64,000 bases of DNA, from NCBI GenBank assembly GCA_965221545.1, contig OZ244901.1, forward strand, positions 3,100,001 through 3,164,000, read 5' to 3'. How positions within the stretch are numbered: position 1 is the first letter of the stretch; every line of letters starts with the position of its first letter. The translations under genes and the position numbers were made by a program. Source of the stretch: JAJEFO01 sp022819605 (GTDB lineage: Bacteria; Pseudomonadota; Alphaproteobacteria; Rhodobacterales; Rhodobacteraceae). The notes under the pieces are model-generated. The model had not been told where the DNA came from and made no database searches. It saw only the letters and a program-made list of their open reading frames with translations. Below, piece after piece: positions 8,846 through 17,293 of this stretch.

Positions 8846-9687
8846 CCTACCTCGCGGCAACCGGATATGCGAGCATCGACTATGTGGTCGGACTAGCGGG
8901 CCTGATCATTGGCGATCAGACGACCCTGATCAACTGCCGAGATCCAGCTGCCTGGCCTCGGGCTGGCGGTTGCCCGACCTATGTAGCCGTGGCGGCGGCG
9001 AAATCGGGACAGAAATCGCATGCGGTCTGCTGGGTCGGGGACGACGAGGCGGGCCGTGGATTCAAGCAGGAGCTTGCGGCCGAGGGTGTCGGCATCGAGG
9101 GGGTCGCGACCTTGACCGGTCGCTGTTCGCCCACCGCCATCATGGCCTACCAGTCCGACCAAAGCTGCGCTTGTCTCTTCGATCCCGCATTTCCGGGCGA
9201 AGAGCAGCTAAGTGCGCAGCAGAAGGGGATTCTCAGGGACGCGAGCCACATCTGCGTCACGGCGGGTCCGCCTCATCTCCTGGAGGACATTCTGAACTGT
9301 CGCGCGGATCGGGCCCGGCTCTACTGGGTGCTCAAAAGGGATCTTCACGCCTATCCCGCTGCCCTTCGCGACGAACTTTCCGGGCAGGCGAACGTGATTT
9401 TCTGCAATGCCGCGGAGCGCGACCTGATCGGCCGAACCGCGCCCGACACGATCATAGTTGAGACCGGCGGTGAACACGGGGTCATGGTGCGGTCAGGAGA
9501 CCGGCACGATACTGTGGAGGTCGAGCGACTGGAAATATCCGATGCCACCGGTGCAGGCGACACGCTGGCAGGTGGCTTCATCGCGGCCGAAATGGCATCG
9601 CGTGCCCCCCCGGTCGAAGCCCTGCGGAAGGGCCTGTCGAGCACGCGGGACCTGCTGATCGCCCGCATGCCGGAGCGAGCACGATGA
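8842..9687 (+). CDS. PfkB family carbohydrate/nucleoside kinase
   Basis: 281 residues of the ribokinase-like fold. The C-terminal motif ISDATGAGDTLAGGFIA carries the anion hole and catalytic Asp typical of PfkB kinases. The N-terminal glycine-rich motif is modified (GGCPTYVAVAAAKSG). The family phosphorylates ribose, nucleosides or related sugars. It has ATGA overlaps with both neighbours. Beside a nucleoside phosphorylase, a sugar or nucleoside substrate is most likely, but the sequence does not settle which. Confidence 0.85.
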   Translation: MTYLAATGYASIDYVVGLAGLIIGDQTTLINCRDPAAWPRAGGCPTYVAVAAAKSGQKSHAVCWVGDDEAGRGFKQELAAEGVGIEGVATLTGRCSPTAIMAYQSDQSCACLFDPAFPGEEQLSAQQKGILRDASHICVTAGPPHLLEDILNCRADRARLYWVLKRDLHAYPAALRDELSGQANVIFCNAAERDLIGRTAPDTIIVETGGEHGVMVRSGDRHDTVEVERLEISDATGAGDTLAGGFIAAEMASRAPPVEALRKGLSSTRDLLIARMPERAR

Positions 9688-10421
9688 AGCGCGCCTGGTA
9701 TCTAGGGCACGATGCTGATGCGGTCGGGGACAGGGCCATCCTTGTCGGCGACCCGGGACGGGTCAGGCGCATCGCGGAGCATCTTGACGATCCGGAGCTT
9801 CTTCCGGTGACGAGGGGCCTCGAAACGCTCACCGGTCAATTCGACGGGCGCAGAATTACCGTCGCCGCCTTCGGAATGGGCGCGCCGATTGCCACGATCG
9901 TGCTGCACGAACTCTGCGACCTTGGCGTCACGCGGTTCCTGAGGATCGGGACCGCGATGTATTTCAGTCCGGCCGAGCCAGGCGACCTGATGATCAGCAG
10001 CGATGCCGTTGGATTCGACGGCACGTCCCCGGCCTACATGCATGGCGGCGGCCCCTACCCTGCGAACGCAGCGATCGTCAAAGCTCTCGGGGAAGCGGCA
10101 ACAGCCAACGGACAGACATTCAGGATCGGCAGGTACGCCACCTTCGATGCCTTCTATCGCGACATGTTCGGCATCGACGAGGAAGGTCGGCGGCGGGCGG
10201 ACCTCAACAGGCGCAAGCTCGTCCGGCAGTCGGTTCTCGCAATCGACATGGAGACTTCTGCTCTGCTCGCAGCAGCGATGGCGTTGAACGTTGTCTGCGC
10301 CACGCTTTGCATCGGAACGGTGAACGCGCTTACCCAGGAGAAATTCGGATCCGTTGAATCGGCAGAGAGAGAGCGGGTCCTGTTCGAAACCGCCCTTCGG
10401 GGACTTGCGGACCTTGACTGA
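9684..10421 (+). CDS. Nucleoside phosphorylase (uridine/purine phosphorylase family)
   Basis: 245 residues matching the PNP/UDP phosphorylase family. DRAILVGDPGRVRRIAEHLD supplies the N-terminal phosphate-binding element, FGMGAPIATIVLHELCDLGV matches the family's central motif, and AIDMETSALLAAAMALNV gives the conserved Met-Glu ribose-binding residues. The enzyme should split nucleosides with phosphate to ribose 1-phosphate and a free base, in the cytoplasm. It overlaps the kinase gene by an ATGA; a 39-base gap precedes the SIS gene. Whether it prefers uridine or purines cannot be told. Confidence 0.88.
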   Translation: MKRAWYLGHDADAVGDRAILVGDPGRVRRIAEHLDDPELLPVTRGLETLTGQFDGRRITVAAFGMGAPIATIVLHELCDLGVTRFLRIGTAMYFSPAEPGDLMISSDAVGFDGTSPAYMHGGGPYPANAAIVKALGEAATANGQTFRIGRYATFDAFYRDMFGIDEEGRRRADLNRRKLVRQSVLAIDMETSALLAAAMALNVVCATLCIGTVNALTQEKFGSVESAERERVLFETALRGLADLD

Positions 10422-10460
10422 AGTCCGTCGAACCGAATGGGCCAATTCCCCGGAGTTCCC

Positions 10461-11228
10461 ATGAGCGACATTGCGGAACGCTATTTCTCAACGGTCATCA
10501 ACCGCCTACGTCACGTGGCCGAAACCCAGGCCGAAGCCATCAGGGAGGCGGCCGAAGTCTGTGCGGACGCAATAGAGAAGGATGGTCTCGTCTTCACGTT
10601 TGGCACCGGGCACGGTTCATTTGCCGCGATGGAAATGTTCCCGCGAACCGGCACGGTCACCGGATTCCGCCCGATCGTGGAGAGCACCATGATCTCGTTC
10701 CATCGGGTGCTCGGAGATGGCGGCGCCCGGCAGTACCGGTTCATTCACGGCCGCGAAGGCTACGGCGACGCGATTCTCTCCTCCCACCAGCTGCTGTCCG
10801 GCGATGCAATGCTGATCTTTTCACATTCAGGTCTGAATGCAGTCACTCTCGACATTGCAGTCGGCGCGAAAAAGCTCGGCATGAAATTGATTGGCGTGAC
10901 CTCGGTTCCCCACTCCTCTTCCACTCCGTCACGCCATTCCTGTGGCAAGCGGCTCTACGAACTGGCCGATGTCGTGATCGATACCGGAGTTCCGAAAGGC
11001 GATGCCGGCATTGAAATCGATGGGTTGAAGTACCGGGTCGGCGCAACTTCCACGTCAATCGCGATTGCCATAGGGCATGCCATCAACTCCGCGACAGCGG
11101 AAATTCTCGTTGCCCGCGGTCATGATCCTTTCGTGATGGTAAGCCCGAACACGGCGGAGAAAGCCGAGGCCGACGTACAGAACGATCGGAACTACGCCGA
11201 ACTCTGGAGGCGCATGAAGATGCGTTGA
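10461..11228 (+). CDS. SIS domain protein of the UPF0309 type
   Basis: 255 residues. The pattern fits a single sugar-isomerase (SIS) domain of the UPF0309 group: VFTFGTGHGSFAAMEMF, LIFSHSGLNAVTLDIA, SRHSCGKRLYELADVVID and VGATSTSIAIAIGHAI. SIS domains bind phosphorylated sugars. As last gene of the nucleoside operon it may isomerise or sense the sugar phosphate produced by the phosphorylase and kinase. ATG 10461 is chosen because CGGAG precedes it and the family begins close to this point. The molecular function of UPF0309 is not established to my knowledge. Confidence 0.8.
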   Translation: MSDIAERYFSTVINRLRHVAETQAEAIREAAEVCADAIEKDGLVFTFGTGHGSFAAMEMFPRTGTVTGFRPIVESTMISFHRVLGDGGARQYRFIHGREGYGDAILSSHQLLSGDAMLIFSHSGLNAVTLDIAVGAKKLGMKLIGVTSVPHSSSTPSRHSCGKRLYELADVVIDTGVPKGDAGIEIDGLKYRVGATSTSIAIAIGHAINSATAEILVARGHDPFVMVSPNTAEKAEADVQNDRNYAELWRRMKMR

Positions 11229-11445
11229 TCGGCGTGTGATGCCTTTGTGGCGCGGTATTCGGGAATCGAGTTTGGGAAAGCGAATCACGCGACAAGCGCC
11301 ACAGACTCCAGTTTGTTGTTTGCAGCTTCACATACTGAATCTCGGCCACCGAATGGACTTCGTCGGAGACGGCACCGCTGTACATCCCGCGCATGCGGCG
11401 GATCGTTGCCCGGAAAGTCCGCAATGCCGCGAAAAGGGAAGAAAG

Positions 11446-12471
11446 TCAGCCCTCGTAGTCGCTGAGCGTGAAGAAGAGCGTGTCACCGACCTCGCAAAGC
11501 GCAGGGGACCGCTTGCAGAACACCACGCCGCCCTTGTTGAAATGCAGCTCGTCCGGAGCTTCCCAAGGTTCCTTGAGGTTCCAGATACAGCCCGCGAACT
11601 GGCCGTCCTCGACGTTGTCGCCGAGGTTCACCACCGGCTCGAACATCCCGTCCTTATGGGCAAATATGTAGTGATCTCCAGTCTGCATTGCCTTCAGCGC
11701 CACCTTGTGCTCCGGATCGGGCAGTTCCTCGCCGGTCTGCAGCACGCCCAGTTCGCGCAGACAGCGCTTCATGCCGTTGTAAGCGAAACTGCGAATCCAC
11801 GGTCGGATCTTCCCCGCACCCCCAAGCTCGGTCGACAGATAGATCTTGTCGAGCGGCAGTATCTCTCCTGACAGCGTGGTCTCATGGACCCGGTCGCCGA
11901 CGATGCCGAGCGGCGCGCCGAAGACTTCCAGGAACCTCATCTGCAGCGCATCCTTGCTTGCATCGCCCATCAACCGGATCTTGACCGAGGGATGGTGATC
12001 GATGGACTTGCCCGCCGAATGCAGGTCGAAGAACGCGTCGCCCCGCGGCACGATCTGGGTAGTGATGAACCAGGCAATCATCTCCGTGGGCGAGCCATAC
12101 TGGTTGCCGGGGAACAAGCGGTTGAGATTGGCCTCGCCGGTCCAGTCGAGCGGCGAGGTTCGGCGACCGGCATAGAAAGCCGGCGCGTTGGCGGCGGGCA
12201 AAAAGATGATCTGGCCCGCAATGTCTTCGGGTTCCAGTTCCTGATAGAGGCCGCTGGCGATCGACACGCCCTCGTATTCGTCGCCGTGGTTCGCGCCGAT
12301 CACGACGGCGACGGGGCCGTTGCCGTTCCTGATCGACATGATCGGCATTGGCAGCCACCCATAGGCCGAGCGGTCCGAACTGAACTGGATGCGGACGTAT
12401 CCGTGATGCTTCCCGGTTGCGTCGAGGTCGATTTCGCACGAAGGCGCAAGGCTTACCTTGGGACAAGGCAT
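11446..12471 (-). CDS. DoeB/EutE-like N-acyl deacylase (succinylglutamate desuccinylase/aspartoacylase family)
   Basis: 341 residues of the AstE/AspA zinc-peptidase-like family. Zinc ligands are visible as H62 and E65 in GANHGDEYEG and H151 in FFDLHSAGKS. The N-terminal SAYGWLPMPIMSIRNGNGP and PAANAPAFYAGRRTSPLD closely resemble DoeB, which deacetylates N-acetyl-2,4-diaminobutyrate in ectoine breakdown. It lies 18 bases after an aminotransferase gene and converges with the nucleoside operon. With EhuBCDA-like transport genes and an M24 hydrolase nearby, removal of an acyl group from a ring-opened ectoine-like compound is the best guess; the exact substrate is inferred. Confidence 0.8.
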   Translation of the reverse strand: MPCPKVSLAPSCEIDLDATGKHHGYVRIQFSSDRSAYGWLPMPIMSIRNGNGPVAVVIGANHGDEYEGVSIASGLYQELEPEDIAGQIIFLPAANAPAFYAGRRTSPLDWTGEANLNRLFPGNQYGSPTEMIAWFITTQIVPRGDAFFDLHSAGKSIDHHPSVKIRLMGDASKDALQMRFLEVFGAPLGIVGDRVHETTLSGEILPLDKIYLSTELGGAGKIRPWIRSFAYNGMKRCLRELGVLQTGEELPDPEHKVALKAMQTGDHYIFAHKDGMFEPVVNLGDNVEDGQFAGCIWNLKEPWEAPDELHFNKGGVVFCKRSPALCEVGDTLFFTLSDYEG

Positions 12472-12489
12472 TGATGTATTCCTTTGCAG

Positions 12490-13674
12490 TCAGGCGGCAT
12501 TGGCCTGTGATTGAAGTTTCCGCCACGCGATCCCAAGACGGCCGATGCCGTCGCGGATCTCGTCCGGAGCGATGTAGCTGTAGGCCATGCGGATGAAGTG
12601 GCCAGGGTCGTCATTTGGGAAGCTGAGCCTGCCCGAGGACACCTCGACGCCCTCTTCGATGCCCAGCTCGACCAGCCTTTCGGCGTCGGCACCCCCGGGC
12701 AGTTCCGCCCAGAGGAAATAACCGCCTTGCGGCGCACGGATCCGGGCCTCCGGGATGTGCCGGGCGAAAGCATCGATCATTGCATCTCGGTGGATGCGCA
12801 TGTGGTGGATCATTTCGTCGATATGCTGCGCCATCTTGTTCGAACGCATCAGTTGCACGACGATCCGCTGGGCGAATGCGTTGGAGCCGCCGTCGGCTTT
12901 CTGCATCGCCATTCGGCGGACCACGCCGGAGTCACCGATGGCCCAGCCAACGCGCAGGCCGGGAGCGAGAACCTTCGAGACCGTTCCGAGACTGATCACG
13001 TGCCCGGTGGTGTCCATCGACTTGATCGACGGGACCGCTTCGCCTTCGAAGCGGATACGGCGATAGGGATCGTCTTCGCAGATCACGAAATCGTACCGCT
13101 GCGCCAGGTCCAGCATCTTCCTGCGCCGTGCATGCGAGGTGGTGACGCCAGTGGGGTTGTGGAAGTCGGGCACGTCGAACAGCAGCTTCGGCATCCGCTC
13201 GGCGTTGCGCTGCGCGTTGATCAACTTGCGCTCCAGTTCGTCGGCGTCGAACCCCTCGTCGTCCTGGCCGACATCGAGGAAGCGGACGTCATGCGTGCGC
13301 ATGATGTGCACGGCAGTCATGTAGGTGGGGCGCGTGACGATCACGGAGTCGCCTGCCTCGCAGAACGTGCGGAGCGCAAGGTCCAAGGCGCTCTTGGACC
13401 CATAGGTCACCAGCACGTTCTCGCGCGCGGTCCTCACCCCGTCCTCTGCCACGAAGGCGCAGATCTCGTCGCGCAGGTCGTCGAGGCCCATGAGCGGCGC
13501 GTATTGCATCGCCTCTTCGCGTAACGGGCCAACGGCCTCGGTCGCCTCGCGCACTACGTCTGGCAGACACGGAGGATATGCGGCGCCCGAACCGAGCGCG
13601 ATGGTGCCCGGCGTGTGGTCGAACACGGACTTGCCGAGGGTGGCGGATCGGCGTGCGAACCTGAATTCGGTCAT
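12490..13674 (-). CDS. PLP-dependent class I/II aminotransferase
   Basis: 394 residues, fold type I, closest in style to LysN/2-aminoadipate and MocR-type aminotransferase domains but without a DNA-binding domain. The PLP lysine is in SLGTVSKVLAPGLRVGWAIG, with VPDFHNPTGV and CEDDPYRRIRF as co-factor contacts. Ectoine pathways need a transaminase for diaminobutyrate, usually class III (DoeD); this enzyme is of another class and could fill the same role. Its ATG overlaps by ATGA the stop of an ornithine-cyclodeaminase-like remnant, and it precedes the DoeB-like gene. Confidence 0.85.
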   Translation of the reverse strand: MTEFRFARRSATLGKSVFDHTPGTIALGSGAAYPPCLPDVVREATEAVGPLREEAMQYAPLMGLDDLRDEICAFVAEDGVRTARENVLVTYGSKSALDLALRTFCEAGDSVIVTRPTYMTAVHIMRTHDVRFLDVGQDDEGFDADELERKLINAQRNAERMPKLLFDVPDFHNPTGVTTSHARRRKMLDLAQRYDFVICEDDPYRRIRFEGEAVPSIKSMDTTGHVISLGTVSKVLAPGLRVGWAIGDSGVVRRMAMQKADGGSNAFAQRIVVQLMRSNKMAQHIDEMIHHMRIHRDAMIDAFARHIPEARIRAPQGGYFLWAELPGGADAERLVELGIEEGVEVSSGRLSFPNDDPGHFIRMAYSYIAPDEIRDGIGRLGIAWRKLQSQANAA

Positions 13675-14135
13675 TGTCTTTCCAGCCGGGTTGCAGAATT
13701 GCCATCCATGCGGACAGGGAAATGATGCTTGATCGCGTCGCCCGTGGATTTCAAGAGCGTGATCCTGACATGGGATTGAAGCGCCTCCGCACCGCCACGG
13801 CAGAGCGCGGCCATGTCAGGGACGATTTCCCCGTGCGCAACGGAGGCTGCTGCGAGTGGCTGGATGACTTCGCCAACCACGGCCACGGCACGGCGGGCGG
13901 AAATCAACTTCCTGCCAAGCGTGCCCGCCGCAGCAATCAATAGATTGTTCGGGCTCTTCAGGTCAATCAGGCCGGTGCCAGGCACCGATGTCACCCCGGT
14001 TCGGCAGGCAATCGGCTGAGTGCCTGCCGCGGGAATCCCCGCCTGCGCCGTCACCGCGTCGCGCACCATGAGGGACGCGCTCGCGAACCGCTGATTTCGC
14101 GAGGAGTTTCCGGGCGCCATGAACAGGGCCGTCAT
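13671..14135 (-). pseudogene. Remnant of an ornithine cyclodeaminase-like (EutC-type) gene
   Basis: The open frame encodes ~155 residues whose last ~80 resemble the C-terminal part of the ornithine cyclodeaminase/mu-crystallin family: GEVIQPLAAASVAHGEIV, then RITLLKSTGDAIKHH, comparable with the family pattern GELIQPL and EITLFKSVGLAI. The N-terminal half is missing; the space it would need is taken by the promoter and start of the divergent M24 gene. The stop overlaps the aminotransferase ATG as in a functional operon, so the 3' end looks native and the 5' end lost. EutC is an ornithine-cyclodeaminase homologue of ectoine clusters. Alignment is by eye. Confidence 0.45.
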
Positions 14136-14347
14136 GGCCAACTTCCCCTTTCCGCCTTGGCAGGCGCGATTATAAGCACCGCGCTGGGCTCGCAAGGAAC
14201 CGGCACGGTCCGAACCGAGCGCAAGGACCGCGACACGTGCCGTGCAAATACCTCCGTCGATTCAGCAAATGGCCCGACCCAAGGCAAAGCCCTCTTGAAC
14301 TCCGGGTCTGTCGGATCATGCACCCCTTGGACTCCCAAAAAATCCGC

Positions 14348-14375
14348 TTGCGTAAAATAATCTATTATCTAGTAT
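14348..14375 (+). promoter_or_regulatory. Candidate promoter of the M24/Ehu-like operon
   Basis: TTGCGT at 14348 and TAGTAT at 14370 are separated by 16 bases in an AT-rich island unlike the surroundings, 34 bases before the M24 ATG. The spacer contains the inverted repeat ATAATCTATTAT (14357-14368), a plausible operator. No experiment or comparison supports it beyond the pattern. Confidence 0.45.
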
Positions 14376-14408
14376 CAGCCGCAGGTCAACTCGGAAAACG
14401 GGACATCG

Positions 14409-15572
14409 ATGGAACCCCAGTACGCAGACTTTGCCAAGGAAGAGTTCGAGTCCCGTTACGCCCGGACGCGCGCGCTGATGTCGGAAAGGAACATCGACGC
14501 GATGCTGATCACGGAACGGCTGAACTATCAGTACTACTCGGGCCATCGGTCCGAGCAGTGTGCCGTCGACAAGATTCGCAGCTACATGGTGATCCTGCCC
14601 AAGGACGGCGAGCCGACGCTGATCACCATGCCCTTCGAGGTCGCGCAGGTTGAACAGACCAGTTTCATCACGGACATCCGCACCACCGGCGGGCTGACTG
14701 GGCATCCCGAATTCATTGTCGGGGTCCTGAGAGACCTTGGGCTGTCGAGGGCACGCATCGGCTGCGAGCTCGGGCGCGAGCAGTACCTCGGCACCAGCTA
14801 CTTGGGCTTGCAGGAGATCATGAGCGGCCTGCCGGGTGCCGAATTCGTCGACGCCGCCGACATCATCCTGACCGTTCGCAGCGTGAAGTCGCCGCAGGAG
14901 ATCGAATACTGCCGCCGTGCCGCAGTCATCAGCGCCGAGGCGCAGGCGAAGACCCTTCGGGAGGTCCGCGCCGGCATGACCGAAAACGAGATCGCACAGG
15001 TGCTGCGGCAGAACCTGATCGCAGGCGGGGCGGAAAAGCTCTCGCTGCTCTGCGTGCTGTCAGGCGCAAATGAAAGTGGAATCGTGCTGCTGCCGACGGA
15101 CCGTGTCGTGCAGAAGGGCGAGACGCTGGGCTTCGACGTGGGCGCCAGCTATCGCGGCTACTGGTCGGACCTTGCGCGCACCGCCTCGGTGGGAGAGCCA
15201 TCGGAGGAACTGACGGAGTTCTACGGCTGGATGATGCGCCTGCGCCACGACTGCAGCATGCAGCTGACCGCGGGCAACCGGCCGGCGGATGTAGTCCGTG
15301 TCGTCGACAGCTACCTGGAAGAGCGCGGGCTGAACACGATGGGAGTCGGGCGCGTGGGCCACGGCGTGGGCGTCGAAACCACCGAATATCCCTCGCTCGC
15401 GGCCTTCGAGGACATCCGTTTCGAGGTTGGCAACGTCTTTGCCTGCAACCCGAACTTCTCCAATCACCTGGGCTTCATCAACGCCGAGGACAACTGGGCC
15501 GTCACGACCGGCGAACCCGACCTGTTGTCGAACCCCGTGGCCGATTGGGACATCCCCGTGGTCGAGGCCTGA
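14409..15572 (+). CDS. M24 family (creatinase/Xaa-Pro peptidase-like) hydrolase
   Basis: 387 residues: a creatinase-type N-terminal domain (about 1-150) and a pita-bread catalytic domain (about 160-380). Of the five metal ligands in M24 peptidases I see D243 (FDVGASYRG), D254 (YWSDLART), H318 (GHGVGVE) and E360 (NAEDNW). The fourth position, normally Glu in an IEPG-like motif, reads FACNPNF with Asn347. Loss of metal ligands is known in non-peptidase members such as creatinase and in the ectoine hydrolase EutD/DoeA. With a DoeB-like deacylase and EhuB-like transporter beside it, a ring- or amide-opening role is more likely than peptide cleavage. The N-terminal domain is not clearly DoeA-like. 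Confidence 0.8.
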   Translation: MEPQYADFAKEEFESRYARTRALMSERNIDAMLITERLNYQYYSGHRSEQCAVDKIRSYMVILPKDGEPTLITMPFEVAQVEQTSFITDIRTTGGLTGHPEFIVGVLRDLGLSRARIGCELGREQYLGTSYLGLQEIMSGLPGAEFVDAADIILTVRSVKSPQEIEYCRRAAVISAEAQAKTLREVRAGMTENEIAQVLRQNLIAGGAEKLSLLCVLSGANESGIVLLPTDRVVQKGETLGFDVGASYRGYWSDLARTASVGEPSEELTEFYGWMMRLRHDCSMQLTAGNRPADVVRVVDSYLEERGLNTMGVGRVGHGVGVETTEYPSLAAFEDIRFEVGNVFACNPNFSNHLGFINAEDNWAVTTGEPDLLSNPVADWDIPVVEA

Positions 15573-15643
15573 CCGCGGAACGCATCGGTGCGTCGCGGTT
15601 GGTTCGCGGCGCATCGCACCTCAGACCAAACCAGGAGGATACA

Positions 15644-16504
15644 ATGAGAGACCACACTACCCGCAGAACCCTGCTGACCGCGGTGCTGGGCCTGGGCCTG
15701 GCAAACGCGTCATTCGTTGCCGCACAGGCCGAGGGGCTGATAGACAAGGCGACCGGCGGGGGGCTGGACGTCGCCTTCTACAACTTCCAGCCTTATGCCT
15801 ACGTGGATGACACCGGCGCCCTGACAGGCACCGACGTCGAGATCCTGCGCGTCGTTCTGGAGAGAATGGGGGGCGGCATCGCGGATGCCGGCGCGACCGA
15901 ATGGGGAGCGCTCATTCCCGGTGTGAAGACCGGCCGTTTCGATGTCGTGGCGGCCGGCATGTTCGTGACGCCGAAGCGATGCGCCGAGGTGATGTTCTCC
16001 GAACCGACGTTCGGGATCCAGAACGCGCTCCTGTTTCTGGAGGGCAATCCGCACAACCTTTCGAACTATGAATCGGTTGCGGCCAATCCTGAGCTGAAGC
16101 TGGGCGCCGTGTCCGGGGCCGCGCAGGTGGACTACGCCAAACTGGCCGGAATCGCAGACTCGAACATCCTGCAGTTGCCGGACAACGCGACAGGCGTGGC
16201 CGCCCTGCAGGCCGGGCGCATCCATGCCTATGCGGTTTCGGCTCCAGGCGTTCGGCAAATCGTGGCCGCCCTGCCCGACGCCGGCCTCGAAAGCGGCGAG
16301 CCGTTCACCGACGTTGCAGGCGAGACATACGTGTCGCACGGCGCGTTCGCCTTCCGCAAGACCGACGCAGATTTCGTCGCGGCGTTCAACGAGGAACTGT
16401 CGGCGTTCGTCGGCACGCCCGAGCATGTCGCGATCATGGAAGAGCATGGGCTGACGGCTGACGAACTCCCGGTCCGCTCGACGGCCGATCTCTGCGAAGG
16501 CTGA
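15644..16504 (+). CDS. EhuB-like periplasmic binding protein of a polar amino-acid ABC transporter
   Basis: 286 residues with a signal peptide ending about residue 30 (VAAQAEG). It is a type 3 solute-binding protein. The order WGALIPGVKTGRFDVVAAGM, TPKRCAEVMFSEPT, SHGAFAFRKTDADFVAAFN and GTPEHVAIM closely resembles EhuB, which binds ectoine and hydroxyectoine. The ATG at 15644 is preceded by AGGAGG; the upstream open frame lies in the leader after the M24 gene. A strong hairpin just downstream probably gives this gene more mRNA than the permeases. Confidence 0.85.
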   Translation: MRDHTTRRTLLTAVLGLGLANASFVAAQAEGLIDKATGGGLDVAFYNFQPYAYVDDTGALTGTDVEILRVVLERMGGGIADAGATEWGALIPGVKTGRFDVVAAGMFVTPKRCAEVMFSEPTFGIQNALLFLEGNPHNLSNYESVAANPELKLGAVSGAAQVDYAKLAGIADSNILQLPDNATGVAALQAGRIHAYAVSAPGVRQIVAALPDAGLESGEPFTDVAGETYVSHGAFAFRKTDADFVAAFNEELSAFVGTPEHVAIMEEHGLTADELPVRSTADLCEG

Positions 16505-16513
16505 CTTGCCTTG

Positions 16514-16541
16514 GGACCGGTCCGTCCGAACGGACCGGTCC
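16514..16541 (+). terminator. Perfect 12-bp hairpin between binding-protein and permease genes
   Basis: GGACCGGTCCGT (16514-16525) pairs perfectly with ACGGACCGGTCC (16530-16541) across a four-base loop. It starts 9 bases after the EhuB-like stop codon. There is no U-rich tail, so it more likely stabilises the upstream mRNA end or attenuates read-through than ends transcription completely. Confidence 0.65.
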
Positions 16542-16571
16542 TTCCTGGAGAATGACCTTGAAGGGCCCCAA

Positions 16572-17291
16572 TTGAACCGGATCGGAATCGTCGTCGCACT
16601 GATTGCCTTTCTCGCGGGCCTGTCGGTCGCGACGTTCGCCGAATTGAGGATATTCCTTCCCGCCATCCTGCGCGGGGCGGTGGTGACCGTGCAGGTTGCG
16701 ACACTCTCGATCGCGCTCTTCCTGTTCCTGTCCGTTGTCGCCGGCATCGGGCGGGCGTACGGGGCGGCACCTGTTCGGTGGCTGTCGGTTGTCTACATCG
16801 AGGTGTTCCGGGGTACTTCGCTGCTGGTGATCCTGTTCTGGATGTTCTTCGTGATGCCCGAGTTCGGGATCTTCCTGTCGCCCGTTGCCGCCGGCGTTCT
16901 CGGAATCGGCCTCAATTTCGGCGCGTACGGGGCCGAGGTCGTCCGCGGTGCGCTTGCCGCGGTTCCCAGGGGCCAGACGGAAGCGACGATCGCGCTCAAC
17001 ATGCCGGCCTTCCGGCGCATGACGCGCATCGTCCTGCCACAGGCGGTCGCGATCATGATCCCGGGGCTCGTCAACCTGACGATCGAGCTTGTCAAGGCCA
17101 CGGCGCTGGTGTCGGCGGTCACGCTCAGCGACATCACGTATGCGGCGGTCCAGCAGAACCAGATTCACTTCCGCACGGTCGAGATCTTCGCGATCACGCT
17201 GATGCTCTACTACTGCCTGGCGCAGTTCGTCCGTTTCGGCGGCGCCGCCCTGGAAGACCGGTACACCCGACATCTGGCCGGGAGGACCTGA
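16572..17291 (+). CDS. EhuC-like amino-acid ABC permease
   Basis: About 239 residues from a TTG at 16572. It is a HisM/GlnP-type permease: several membrane helices, and the inner loop GALAAVPRGQTEATIALNM that contacts the ATPase. The frame stays open to 16506, but that part covers the hairpin, so the TTG before NRIGIVVALIAF is preferred; the start is uncertain. It forms a pair with the next permease. The end lies 2 bases from the next ATG. Confidence 0.82.
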   Translation: MNRIGIVVALIAFLAGLSVATFAELRIFLPAILRGAVVTVQVATLSIALFLFLSVVAGIGRAYGAAPVRWLSVVYIEVFRGTSLLVILFWMFFVMPEFGIFLSPVAAGVLGIGLNFGAYGAEVVRGALAAVPRGQTEATIALNMPAFRRMTRIVLPQAVAIMIPGLVNLTIELVKATALVSAVTLSDITYAAVQQNQIHFRTVEIFAITLMLYYCLAQFVRFGGAALEDRYTRHLAGRT

Positions 17292-17293
17292 TC

